NCBI GenBank assembly: GCA_000495415.1
Contig: AWGX01000408.1
Location: forward strand, 1-12,222
DNA: 12,222 bases
From: Smithella sp. ME-1
Lineage (GTDB): Bacteria > Desulfobacterota > Syntrophia > Syntrophales > Smithellaceae
Direction: 5' to 3'
Shown here: piece by piece, positions 1-8,291 of the stretch
How the letters are laid out: each line of letters starts with the position of its first letter
How positions within the stretch are numbered: position 1 is the first letter of the stretch
Notes under the pieces: generated by a model
The model's database searches: none
What the model saw: the letters and a program-made list of their open reading frames with translations, nothing else
Told to the model about the DNA's origin: nothing
Program-made: the position numbers and the translations under genes

Positions 1-2
1 TC

Positions 3-71
3 ATATATTTTTTCTCCAGTTCATTTATTAAGAAACAACCGGACAGGATTAATGATGATGAAGCGCAATAA
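3..71 (+). CDS. Possible C-terminal tail of an upstream gene (partial)
   Basis: Frame 3 is open from the left edge to a TAA at 69-71 and would end in about 22 residues, a short hydrophobic/serine stretch followed by a charged tail (KKQPDRINDDEAQ). It would overlap the start of the following M16 gene by about 20 bases, a common arrangement in tight operons. The stretch is too short to recognise a family and an open frame of this length can occur by chance, so this is only a candidate for the 3' end of a preceding gene. Confidence 0.2.
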   Translation: MYFFSSSFIKKQPDRINDDEAQ

Positions 72-1554
72 TATTCTCAGATTAATTTTCATATTAGCAG
101 CAGTTTTATTAACCGCTGGTCTTTCCTACGGCCTCGATCTGGAAAAGAAGGTCATTAAAACAAAACTAAAAAATGGTTTGACCGTACTCATGCTGGAACG
201 TCATTTAAGTCCGACCGTTTCTCTTTATATAAGGTATCGCATCGGATCCGTTGATGAACAAAACGGACAAAGCGGCGCCGCCCATCTTTTGGAACATATG
301 ATGTTTAAGGGAACGACAACTATCGGTACAAAAAATTACAGAGCTGAAAAGAAAATATTGGACGCAATTGAAGAAACCGGCAATCATCTGGAAAAAGAAA
401 AAAGAAAGGGGACGAAAGCTGACTCTAAAACCATCGAACAACTCTCCCTTCGCCTGAAAAAGCTACAAGATGATCACAAAAAATATTTTATACCGAACGA
501 AATTGATCGTTTGTACACCGAAAACGGCGGTCTGGATATGAACGCATCCACCGGTCAGGATGTGACTACCTATCATGTCAGTCTTCCCGCAAACAAAATT
601 GAATTATGGGCGAGAATCGAATCGGACCGCCTGCTCAACCCTGTCTTTCGCGAATTTTACACGGAACGTGATGTTGTCATGGAAGAGAGAAGACAACGCG
701 TTGAAGCCGATCCAAACGGTAAACTTTATGAACAATTCATGAGCGCTGCCTACAAAATTCATCCTTACGGCAGACCGATTATAGGATGGGAAAAAGATTT
801 AATGAATCTGAACCCGGCCTCAGTAAGGGAAATATTCGCCAAATATCAGGACCCGGCAAGTATTGTAATAGCTGTTGTGGGTGATATTAACCCGCAGGAA
901 ACTTTAAAATTAATTGAAAAATATTTCGGAAGAATTTCCACCGCCAAAAAATACCTAAATGTGATTCCGGAAGAACCGCAACAAAAAGAAGAACGACGGG
1001 TAAAGGTTGAGTTCGATGCCAATCCGATGATGATTATCGGGTTTCATAAACCAAATGCTCCGGCCCGCGAAGATTACGTACTCGATGTACTGGACACAAT
1101 TTTAACCAGCGGCAGAACAAGCCGTTTATTCAAAAAAATGGTTACGGACAGACAAATCGCGAAAAGCGTATCGTCTGTTAACGGTCTTCCTGCAACAAGA
1201 TATCCGAATCTTTTCACGATATTTTCCCAACCCCGTCATCCTCACACTAATTTGGAATTGGAAGAAATTATTCTTCAGGAAATAGAAAATATAAAAACCA
1301 GTCCGGTTACAAGCGAAGAATTAACCAAAGCCAAAAATATTATGAAAACGGAGTACATTAAAAACCTTGATTCTAATTCCAAAATTGCATCTATGTTGAC
1401 TTATTATGAAGTTCTGTTGGGTGATTACAGATATATCTCTGAATATCCCAAAAAAATTGATCAGGTTACTGCTGAAGACATAATGAAAGTTGCCGAAGTT
1501 TACTTTACCAAAACGAACCGCACAATTGCCGTCCTGGAAAAAAAGAAGGATTAA
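52..1554 (+). CDS. Exported M16 family zinc metallopeptidase, catalytic subunit
   Basis: Insulinase/pitrilysin-type (M16B) protease of about 500 residues. A Sec signal peptide covers roughly residues 1-27 (basic MMMKRNN start, hydrophobic core, likely cleavage after SYG), so it should act in the periplasm. The inverted zinc motif HLLEH lies at residues 78-82 (His78, Glu81, His82). By alignment the distal zinc ligand is Glu212 in the VVMEERRQ stretch. The 130-residue gap between His82 and Glu212 exceeds the usual 74-76 because of a charged, helix-rich insertion at about residues 100-155. In the C-terminal half, where active M16B partners have VRxxxGLAY, this protein reads VTDRQIAKS and so lacks the Arg/Tyr substrate-binding pair. 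That pair is present in the next gene. Three tandem ATGs open the frame (52, 55, 58); AGGA at 45-48 fits 55 or 58 better than 52. It lies 12 bases from the second M16 gene and is surely cotranscribed with it. Natural substrate unknown. Confidence 0.93.
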   Translation: MMMKRNNILRLIFILAAVLLTAGLSYGLDLEKKVIKTKLKNGLTVLMLERHLSPTVSLYIRYRIGSVDEQNGQSGAAHLLEHMMFKGTTTIGTKNYRAEKKILDAIEETGNHLEKEKRKGTKADSKTIEQLSLRLKKLQDDHKKYFIPNEIDRLYTENGGLDMNASTGQDVTTYHVSLPANKIELWARIESDRLLNPVFREFYTERDVVMEERRQRVEADPNGKLYEQFMSAAYKIHPYGRPIIGWEKDLMNLNPASVREIFAKYQDPASIVIAVVGDINPQETLKLIEKYFGRISTAKKYLNVIPEEPQQKEERRVKVEFDANPMMIIGFHKPNAPAREDYVLDVLDTILTSGRTSRLFKKMVTDRQIAKSVSSVNGLPATRYPNLFTIFSQPRHPHTNLELEEIILQEIENIKTSPVTSEELTKAKNIMKTEYIKNLDSNSKIASMLTYYEVLLGDYRYISEYPKKIDQVTAEDIMKVAEVYFTKTNRTIAVLEKKKD

Positions 1555-1566
1555 GGGAATATTAAT

Positions 1567-3012
1567 ATGAACGCAAGAATTAATTATCTGTTTAAATATT
1601 GCCTTCCTTTTCTTATAAATCTGATATTAATGACTGGAGGTGTACTATCGGCACAAGCTGCTTCCGGTTCTCCATTAACTTCACCGGATAAACTTAAGTA
1701 CGCTCCCCTGCAATTCAATCTGCCGCAAACCCAGCGCGTGGTTCTTGATAATGGAATTGTTCTTCATATTCTGGAAAACCATGAACTGCCTTTGGTTAAT
1801 ATTAATGCTCTGGTTAAAACAGGAAAAATGTATGATCCGCAAGGCAAGGCGGGAGTTGCCGAATTGACGGCCTATGTCATGAGAACGGGGGGCACAAAGA
1901 AATTAAACAGCACAGAAATCGACAAGCAGCTTGATTCCATAGCCGCATCGGTGTCCATCAACATGTCTCTGGAATCCGCGCAGATTAATTTTTCTGTCTT
2001 GAGAGAAAACCTGAAAAAAGGAATCGACCTGCTTTCACAAATCGTCATGCAACCGGCTCTGGAAAAGGATAAATTCGAACTGGCGGTGCAATTAAAAAAA
2101 GAAGAGCTCAGAAGAATCAAAGATGATCCGCAAAAGCTTGCCTTCCGTGAATTCAACAAACTGATCTATGCCAATGATCCGCGCGGTTCTTTCTCATCTT
2201 ACAATTCTCTGGCCAATATTGAGCGAAATGATCTGTTTGAATTTCACAACCGTTTTTTCCTGCCGAATAATATCATCTTCGCTGTCAGCGGTGATATAAC
2301 CCGGGAAGAGGCTGTCGAAATATTCAAACGTTATTTAGGCGAATGGCAACCAGGGGAAATCCCGGCTTATATTCCTCCTCCAACCGGAAAATCAAAGCCC
2401 GGAATTTACTGCATCGACAAGAATCTTCCCCAATCCACAATTGTCAGCGGGCAATTTACGACGAGCAAAACCGATCCTGATTTTTACTCTTTCAGCGTAC
2501 TTGATTTTATCATCGGCAGCGGAGGCTTTTCTTCCAGAATTTTCAGCGCCGTTCGCAATAATGAGGGACTGGCGTACAGCGCCGGCAGTTTTTACCGGGC
2601 GAGACCGGCGTACGGAGTTTTTGGAACTTACGCTTTTACTAAAACGCCTTCAACCATGAAGGCACTTTCCCTGATTAACTCAATACTGGAAAAAATTAAA
2701 ACGAATACAATCACGTCCGGGGAAACTAACTGGGCAAGACAATCCATAATCAATGGCTTTGTTTTTTCTTTTGATACTCCAGAGCATATTGCCTGGCAGC
2801 AGGTCCATCTCGAATCAGAAAAGCTGCCTGCGGACTTTTTAATTAATTACCGGGACAATATAGAAAAAGTCTCTGTTAAAGATCTGAACAACGCTGCAGT
2901 CAAATATCTGGATAAAACAAAAAATGTTGTCTTGATTTTAGGAGACAGCAAAAAGTTTGACAAATCCTCTGCAATTGAAGATCAGCTTATTTTTATTATT
3001 CCCGAAGAATAA
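1567..3012 (+). CDS. Exported M16 family protein lacking the zinc motif (non-catalytic partner)
   Basis: M16B-fold protein of 481 residues with an N-terminal signal peptide (hydrophobic core about residues 12-29, likely cleavage after AQA near residue 32). At the position of the zinc motif it reads GVAELTAYVMRTGG, with no HxxEH, so it cannot bind catalytic zinc in the family manner. The C-terminal domain keeps the classic SSRIFSAVRNNEGLAYS block with Arg330 and Tyr337, the Arg/Tyr pair that holds the substrate backbone in M16B proteases. This complements the upstream protein, which has zinc ligands but no such pair, so the two probably form a heterodimer like mitochondrial processing peptidase or the Sphingomonas SPH2681/SPH2682 pair. 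AAGGGA at 1553-1558 lies 8 bases before the ATG and overlaps the stop codon of the first gene, suggesting coupled translation. Confidence 0.92.
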   Translation: MNARINYLFKYCLPFLINLILMTGGVLSAQAASGSPLTSPDKLKYAPLQFNLPQTQRVVLDNGIVLHILENHELPLVNINALVKTGKMYDPQGKAGVAELTAYVMRTGGTKKLNSTEIDKQLDSIAASVSINMSLESAQINFSVLRENLKKGIDLLSQIVMQPALEKDKFELAVQLKKEELRRIKDDPQKLAFREFNKLIYANDPRGSFSSYNSLANIERNDLFEFHNRFFLPNNIIFAVSGDITREEAVEIFKRYLGEWQPGEIPAYIPPPTGKSKPGIYCIDKNLPQSTIVSGQFTTSKTDPDFYSFSVLDFIIGSGGFSSRIFSAVRNNEGLAYSAGSFYRARPAYGVFGTYAFTKTPSTMKALSLINSILEKIKTNTITSGETNWARQSIINGFVFSFDTPEHIAWQQVHLESEKLPADFLINYRDNIEKVSVKDLNNAAVKYLDKTKNVVLILGDSKKFDKSSAIEDQLIFIIPEE

Positions 3013-3034
3013 ATTTTTAATTAAAGGAAACTTT

Positions 3035-4276
3035 ATGATTAACAACGATGAATTTAAAAGAATATCTCAAAGAATCGATTCATACCGCGAAGACATGATT
3101 GAATTGCAGATCGCTCTCAGTGCGGTCTCCGCCATAGGACCGGAAAACGGCGGAGACGGAGAACTGATGAAAGCCGGGTTATTAGAAACGCGTCTTGTAC
3201 AAATGGGATTTAAAAACTTCCGGCATTGTGACGCGAAGGACGAAAGAGTTTCCTCCGGCATCCGCCCCAATTTCATCACAACAATTGAAGGTAAAAATAA
3301 AAACAGGTTTATCTGGATTATTACGCATATGGATATCGTACCTCCCGGCGAATTGCGCCTCTGGAGTCACGATCCATACAGTGCTTACGTTAAAAACGGG
3401 CATATTTTCGGCCGCGGTGTTGAAGACAACCAGCAGGACATGGTTGCCTCTATCTTTGCCGCCAAAGCCTTTATCGACGAGGGACTGGTGCCGGAAAATT
3501 CCATTAACCTCACTTTTGTTGCCGATGAGGAAACATCAAGCAATAAGGGATTGTATTACATGATAGATTTCGCCGATCCTCTTTTTAATAAAGACGACCT
3601 GATAGTTGTTCCCGATTCGGGAAACCCCGAAGGATCGTTAATCGAGGTTGCTGAAAAAAGCATGCTCTGGCTCTGTTTCAAAACAAAAGGCAAGCAATGT
3701 CACGGATCTAATCCGCACCTTGGTAATAATGCTTTTGTCGCGGCATCGCATCTGGTGACAAAATTAGTTAAATTGAAAAAATTATTTCCCGAATCTGATC
3801 CTCTTTTTGATCCGCCGCAAAGCACGTTTGAACCGACAAAAAAAGAGGCTAATGTCGGTAACATCAACACTATCCCCGGTGAAGATATCTTCTGTATGGA
3901 CTGCCGTGTTCTGCCGAACTACGATTTACAGGATGTCATGACGGCAATACAAAAAATAGTTCGTGGAATTGAAAATAAATTCAAAGTTCAGATAGAAATA
4001 TCCATAGCGCAATATGTGCAATCGGCAAAGCCGACCTCTTCCGATGCTCCGATCGTTCAAATGCTTACAAAAGCCATTAAGGAAGTGTATGGTGTCAAAG
4101 CATATCCCGGAGGTGTCGGAGCAGGAACGGTTGCGTCCTACATACGCAAGAAGAATTTCCCGGTCGCCGTTTGGTCTAAGACCAACCAGACAGCTCATCA
4201 ACCTGACGAAAACTGCCCTATTGACAACATGCCGGGCAATGCCAAGGTATTTGCTCACCTATTCCTGCAAAAATAA
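3035..4276 (+). CDS. M20 family metallopeptidase (ArgE/DapE/dipeptidase-like)
   Basis: Di-zinc amidohydrolase of 413 residues with no signal peptide, so cytoplasmic. All M20 signature positions are visible: His98-x-Asp100 in THMDIVPPG, bridging Asp131 in GRGVEDNQQD, catalytic Glu165 and zinc ligand Glu166 in ADEETSS, Asp194 in VVPDSG, and the terminal His388 in TAHQPDE. The inserted dimerisation domain contains HGSNPHLGNNA. The family removes an acyl or aminoacyl group from an amino acid or small peptide; which one cannot be told from sequence. Its place behind two exported M16 proteins favours a peptidase over a lysine- or arginine-biosynthesis enzyme (inference). I take the ATG at 3035 because AAGGA at 3024-3028 precedes it by 6 bases. 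A longer frame from 2957 would overlap the previous gene by 56 bases and has no visible ribosome site. Confidence 0.9.
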   Translation: MINNDEFKRISQRIDSYREDMIELQIALSAVSAIGPENGGDGELMKAGLLETRLVQMGFKNFRHCDAKDERVSSGIRPNFITTIEGKNKNRFIWIITHMDIVPPGELRLWSHDPYSAYVKNGHIFGRGVEDNQQDMVASIFAAKAFIDEGLVPENSINLTFVADEETSSNKGLYYMIDFADPLFNKDDLIVVPDSGNPEGSLIEVAEKSMLWLCFKTKGKQCHGSNPHLGNNAFVAASHLVTKLVKLKKLFPESDPLFDPPQSTFEPTKKEANVGNINTIPGEDIFCMDCRVLPNYDLQDVMTAIQKIVRGIENKFKVQIEISIAQYVQSAKPTSSDAPIVQMLTKAIKEVYGVKAYPGGVGAGTVASYIRKKNFPVAVWSKTNQTAHQPDENCPIDNMPGNAKVFAHLFLQK

Positions 4277-4440
4277 TTATTAAAAACTCCTGAAAACACT
4301 ATGATTTAATGCGTTTATTATTTTAAAAAACAAGCATTTGAAAGCTTCCGAAGGCCTTATCAATTATATTGCATTGGATAAATCAAAATGATAGAAGGAA
4401 TCATTAATGTTTTGAATTTGTTTTGCGTTGTAAATAGAGT

Positions 4441-4482
4441 GCTGACAATTGGATAAGAATACAATTTTAGAGGCTGACAATT
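4441..4482 (+). repeat. Short direct repeat GCTGACAATT around the phoH start
   Basis: The ten-base word GCTGACAATT occurs at 4441-4450 and again at 4473-4482, 32 bases apart, centred on the candidate start codons of phoH. The first copy contains the first two bases of the upstream TTG start; the second ends two bases before the alternative TTG. It may be chance in AT-rich DNA, a small duplication, or a paired binding site. Confidence 0.4.
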
Positions 4483-5480
4483 ACTTGAAGCAGGCAACCA
4501 AAAACATTGCTGTAGAGAAAATTTCTTTTTCCAACCATAACCTGCTGAAAAATCTCTGCGGCGAACATGATAAGAATCTAAAGTTTATCGAAAAGCTGGA
4601 GCCCGTCAAATTAAAAGCCTGGGGAAATAATATTACTGTCTCCGGCAAAAGTGACAACGTTGGTAAAATCAGCTCTATGCTGAAACAGCTCTATTCTATA
4701 ATGGAAAAGGGCTGGCATATTCAACCGGCCGATATTGACTATGCTCATCGCATTCTTTCCGAAGATATAACTTTCGAGTTGGATCGTATCTTTCTTGATA
4801 CGGTTCTTATATCTTCCAAGAAACGTGTAATTACTCCCAAAAGTATAGCCCAACGGCTTTATATTGAATACATGAGAAATTTTGATATGGTCTTTGCGAT
4901 AGGCCCTGCCGGAACAGGGAAAACATATCTGGCTATGGCAATGGCTGTATCCTTTTTAATGGAACGGAAAATTCAAAGGATAATTTTAGCTCGCCCTGCC
5001 GTCGAAGCAGGAGAGCGACTGGGGTTTTTACCCGGAGATCTGGCAGAAAAAGTAAATCCATATCTTCGCCCCCTTTATGACGCCCTTTATGATATGATAG
5101 ACATGGAAAGAGCAACAGCTCTTATCAGCAAGGGCTTTATTGAGGTCGCACCTCTTGCCTTCATGCGTGGCCGAACACTAAATGATTCGTTTGTTATCCT
5201 GGATGAGGCTCAGAATACCACATCCGAACAAATGAAAATGTTTCTGACCAGGCTTGGATTTGGTTCTAAAGCTGTAATTACCGGAGATATCACACAGATT
5301 GATCTGCCTTCGGAAAAAGTTTCCGGTTTGGTTGAAGCGGAACAAATATTGAAGAAAATCGACCTTATCCGTTTTATTCATTTTTCGGAAATCGACGTTG
5401 TCCGGCATCCGCTGGTTCAGGATGTCATCAGAGCTTATAAACGTTTATGTAAAGAAAAACCTATAGATTCTGATAAGTAA
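4449..5480 (+). CDS. phoH: PhoH family ATPase (PhoH-like/YbeZ)
   Basis: PhoH-domain P-loop NTPase of up to 343 residues, cytoplasmic. Walker A is GPAGTGKT at residues 152-159 and Walker B is VILDEAQN with Asp252-Glu253. The N-terminal part (KISFSNHN, LCGEHDKNL) matches the KH-like start usual in this family. In E. coli the homologue YbeZ works with YbeY in ribosome/RNA metabolism, and ybeY lies two genes downstream here. The gene has no usable ATG: an in-frame TGA at 4443-4445 blocks extension and the first internal ATG falls well inside the conserved domain. Candidate starts are TTG at 4449 (weak GAG at 4437-4439) and TTG at 4485 (better AGAGG at 4469-4473, 11 bases upstream), the latter giving an N-terminus nearer the family's usual length. 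The stop is 5 bases before pgpH. The 172-base gap before the gene (4277-4448) is AT-rich and probably holds its promoter, but I could not define one. Confidence 0.92.
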   Translation: MDKNTILEADNYLKQATKNIAVEKISFSNHNLLKNLCGEHDKNLKFIEKLEPVKLKAWGNNITVSGKSDNVGKISSMLKQLYSIMEKGWHIQPADIDYAHRILSEDITFELDRIFLDTVLISSKKRVITPKSIAQRLYIEYMRNFDMVFAIGPAGTGKTYLAMAMAVSFLMERKIQRIILARPAVEAGERLGFLPGDLAEKVNPYLRPLYDALYDMIDMERATALISKGFIEVAPLAFMRGRTLNDSFVILDEAQNTTSEQMKMFLTRLGFGSKAVITGDITQIDLPSEKVSGLVEAEQILKKIDLIRFIHFSEIDVVRHPLVQDVIRAYKRLCKEKPIDSDK

Positions 5481-5485
5481 ATTAT

Positions 5486-7807
5486 ATGAATTTTGTCGAA
5501 GTAATAAAAAATAAGATCCCCAAAATGCTGAAAAAGCTTTGGGATAAAAACAATTTTTCCTTTGAATTTTTGAATAACAGAACTTTTCAAAAATGGGCAA
5601 TCGCTATTACCCTCTGTTTAATATTAGCAATCATGATGGCTCCTGAACTCCGCATCTATGAACCGGATTTTAAACTGGGTATGATTTCTCCCAGAAATAT
5701 TAAAGCAGACTATTCTTTTCTGGTTGAAGATCCTCAGGCAACGGAACAGAAGAGAATAGAAGACGCGGAGAATGTTAAACCGGTTTATGATTACGACATT
5801 AAAGTTCAGAAAAATATAAAATCAAAATTACTCAAGTCTCTCTCATCCGCGTCAGAAAACTATAATAATCCGCTTCAGGGTAAAACATCGAAAAGCGGTG
5901 CTCTTGATGTAAGCAAATTACAAAAAGATAAGAAAAGTCTGGAAACAAATCTGGGCATTTATTTAAGTTCAGAAGAGTTTTACGTTCTTAACGAGCATAA
6001 ATTTTCAGATGAACTCCGGCAAAAATTATCCAAATTGATCATTTCTTTCTATGACAATAAATTTATTACTAATAATGTTTTCAGCAAAACAGAAAAGCAG
6101 AAAGGCGTTATTGTCAGAAATTTAAAGACTAAGATTGAAGAAGAAATTACAGACCAGAATTTATTTTTCAACATGCAGGAAATTGACGCAGCACTTTTAA
6201 AAACAGTCAATATGATTTTTAAAGATGATGACGATAATTTGAAAGAAGCTGCTTTCTCTCTGATAAAAAAACTAATCGAGCCAAATTTAACTTTTAATAA
6301 AGAAGCTACCGAGAAGAAAAGACTGGCCATTATGGGAGAAACAAATTCGACATTTTTCCAGGTGCAGAAAAATGAAATGATTGTACGGGAGGGGGAAAAG
6401 ATCGGTTATCTGGAATTAGCCAAATTGAATGCATTTTATAAATCCATTACGGATAAAAATTTTTCCAGAGTAACAATTCTCCTGGGATTCTTCTTAACCT
6501 CCTTGTTTCTTTCCATCGTCCTTTATCTATGGCGCACAAGAAACTGGGTTACAACTTCCGCCCGTTCCAACGTGGATTTATTAGTATTCGGCATTATTGC
6601 GCTTCTGCAAATATTATTTATCAAAATGGGAATTTTCATCTCTCTTGCAGTTAACAAAGCTTTTCCGTTTTTGCCGACCGAATCCTGTTTCTACGCCATA
6701 CCCTTTGCATTCGGAGCAATGACTATCGCCATATTAATTAATAGAAATGTTGCTATGATAGTAAGCGTACTTACGTCTCTAATGATTGGTTTTATTTTTG
6801 ACGAAAAAATCATCTTCCCTCTCTTTTCCTTTTTGGGTTCAGTCGCCGCGTCTTATCAAATCGTCCGTATTCGTCAGCGTTCAGTTTTCCTGAGAATCGG
6901 TCTCTTTCTTGGAATTATTAATATGGCCGCGATTATATGCCTTAATCTTATTACCGGTAATTTATTCAATGATTTATTTTTACGATTGCTTCTCGGACTT
7001 GTCGGTGGAGTCTTTACAGGAATACTTGTCGCCGGAATTACTCCTATTTTTGAAAGTATTTTCGGATTTATAACAGATTTTAAACTGCTGGAGCTGGCCA
7101 ATTTAAATCAGCCTCTTTTTCAGAGAATGATAATTGAAGCGCCCGGAACATATCATCATAGTATCATTGTCTCATCCATGGTCGAGTCTGCCGCCGAAGC
7201 CATCGGATCCAATTCACTTCTGGCAAAAGTCAGTGCATATTACCACGATATCGGCAAGTTGATGAAGCCGCAATATTTTATTGAAAATCAGCTTACCAGC
7301 GAAAACAAGCACGATAAGCTTTCACCGAAAATGAGCAGCCTGATTATAATATCCCACGTAAAAGACGGATGCGAACTGGCTGCCAAAGCCAAACTTGGTC
7401 CACAAATTATTAACATAATCCGTGAACATCACGGCACAAGCATAGTCAGCTTTTTTTACGACAAGGCCAAAAAAGATAAGGATGAATCCATTCGTTCTTT
7501 ATCGGAAAGCGACTTCCGGTATCCCGGACCGAAACCGCAAACGAAAGAGGCCGGATTGGTAATGCTGGGGGATGTTGTTGAAGCGTCTTCACGCACGCTG
7601 TCTAATCCGACTCCGGCGAGAATTCGTTCTCTGGTCAGGGAAAGAATTGAACGCATTTATATGGACGGACAACTTGATGAAAGTGAATTAACTCTAAAAA
7701 ACCTCAACACGATAGCTGAAACATTTACAAAAATCCTTACCGGGATATTTCATCACCGTGTTGATTATCCGGAACCAACACAGAAAGAAACTAACGGTAA
7801 AAAATAA
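5486..7807 (+). CDS. pgpH: 7TM-HD family phosphohydrolase (PgpH/YqfF type)
   Basis: Membrane protein of 773 residues with the full PgpH layout. One N-terminal membrane helix lies at about residues 36-53. A large extracytoplasmic 7TMR-HDED domain follows at about 54-325, opening with a family-typical stretch (LGMISPRNIKADYSF). Seven membrane helices span about 329-530, and a cytoplasmic HD domain covers about 550-705. HD metal-site residues are visible: His557/His558 in TYHHS, His587-Asp588 in YYHDIGK, His624 in SHVKDG, His648-His649 in EHHGTS and Asp696 in GDVVEAS. In Listeria and Bacillus such proteins hydrolyse the second messenger c-di-AMP; that activity is assumed here by homology, and no cyclase gene is in the window. 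The gene sits between phoH and ybeY, the same order as in many Firmicutes. The ATG at 5486 has only a weak purine stretch in front, so it probably depends on coupling to phoH. Slightly later starts are possible. Confidence 0.93.
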   Translation: MNFVEVIKNKIPKMLKKLWDKNNFSFEFLNNRTFQKWAIAITLCLILAIMMAPELRIYEPDFKLGMISPRNIKADYSFLVEDPQATEQKRIEDAENVKPVYDYDIKVQKNIKSKLLKSLSSASENYNNPLQGKTSKSGALDVSKLQKDKKSLETNLGIYLSSEEFYVLNEHKFSDELRQKLSKLIISFYDNKFITNNVFSKTEKQKGVIVRNLKTKIEEEITDQNLFFNMQEIDAALLKTVNMIFKDDDDNLKEAAFSLIKKLIEPNLTFNKEATEKKRLAIMGETNSTFFQVQKNEMIVREGEKIGYLELAKLNAFYKSITDKNFSRVTILLGFFLTSLFLSIVLYLWRTRNWVTTSARSNVDLLVFGIIALLQILFIKMGIFISLAVNKAFPFLPTESCFYAIPFAFGAMTIAILINRNVAMIVSVLTSLMIGFIFDEKIIFPLFSFLGSVAASYQIVRIRQRSVFLRIGLFLGIINMAAIICLNLITGNLFNDLFLRLLLGLVGGVFTGILVAGITPIFESIFGFITDFKLLELANLNQPLFQRMIIEAPGTYHHSIIVSSMVESAAEAIGSNSLLAKVSAYYHDIGKLMKPQYFIENQLTSENKHDKLSPKMSSLIIISHVKDGCELAAKAKLGPQIINIIREHHGTSIVSFFYDKAKKDKDESIRSLSESDFRYPGPKPQTKEAGLVMLGDVVEASSRTLSNPTPARIRSLVRERIERIYMDGQLDESELTLKNLNTIAETFTKILTGIFHHRVDYPEPTQKETNGKK

Positions 7808-7811
7808 ATCA

Positions 7812-8270
7812 ATGAAATTACAGATCGACAACAATCAAAACATAATTAAAATAAATAAACGCAAAATTCGCAGCACGGTTTTAAAAACATTAAAGATTCT
7901 GGATTGTGCGAATAAAGAAATCAGTTTATCTTTTGTCGATAATGAAAAGATAAAAAAGTTAAACAAACAATATCTGGGCAAAGATAAGCCGACTAATGTT
8001 ATTTCTTTTTCTTTCCTGGAAGGCGAATATAGTGATATAAATCCCCATATTATGGGAGATATAATTATCTCCACCGAAACAGCTCAGAGAGACGCCCTTC
8101 GCGGAAATTTAACCTTATCTCAGGAAATCGATTTTTTGATAATCCATGGAATTTTGCACCTGCTCGGTTATAATCATGAAAACACGACCAGAAAAGAAAT
8201 AAATAAAATGCATCAAAAAGAAAAAGATTTATTCAAAGCTCTTTATGGCTGTGATGCCTGCTTAATTTAA
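7812..8270 (+). CDS. ybeY: Endoribonuclease / rRNA maturation factor YbeY
   Basis: YbeY (UPF0054) metalloprotein of 152 residues, cytoplasmic, acting in 16S rRNA 3'-end maturation and ribosome quality control. The signature HGILHLLGYNH supplies three zinc ligands, His112, His116 and His122. The second conserved block reads LNKQYLGKDKPTNVISFSF. In E. coli YbeY the residue after Tyr in this block is Arg59, reported as functionally important; here it is Leu55. The gene begins 4 bases after the pgpH stop. I prefer the ATG at 7812, where homology starts, to an upstream in-frame ATG at 7758 that would overlap pgpH by 50 bases. There is no strong Shine-Dalgarno sequence, so translation is probably coupled to pgpH. 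Confidence 0.93.
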   Translation: MKLQIDNNQNIIKINKRKIRSTVLKTLKILDCANKEISLSFVDNEKIKKLNKQYLGKDKPTNVISFSFLEGEYSDINPHIMGDIIISTETAQRDALRGNLTLSQEIDFLIIHGILHLLGYNHENTTRKEINKMHQKEKDLFKALYGCDACLI

Positions 8271-8291
8271 TATTATCACTGGAGGATCATA

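Noticed and set aside
205..441. Minus-strand open frame opposite the first M16 gene
   Set aside because: It lies wholly within a well-supported gene, shows no recognisable motif or ribosome site, and its phenylalanine/serine-rich composition is what antisense of Lys/Glu-rich coding sequence gives.
2957..3034. N-terminal extension of the M20 protein
   Set aside because: It would overlap the preceding M16 gene by 56 bases, has no ribosome site and adds hydrophobic residues unlike the cytoplasmic family, whereas 3035 has AAGGA at good spacing.
3926..4258. 110-codon minus-strand frame opposite the M20 gene
   Set aside because: The opposite strand encodes intact M20 motifs up to His388 and the terminal residues; the antisense product has no family features.
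4277..4448. Promoter or terminator in the gap before phoH
   Set aside because: Several TTG-starting hexamers (for example TTGAAA at 4338 and TTGCAT at 4369) are present, but none has a convincing -10 partner at 16-18 bases. The CTTCCGAAG segment near 4345 is too short, and lacks a T-run, to be a terminator.
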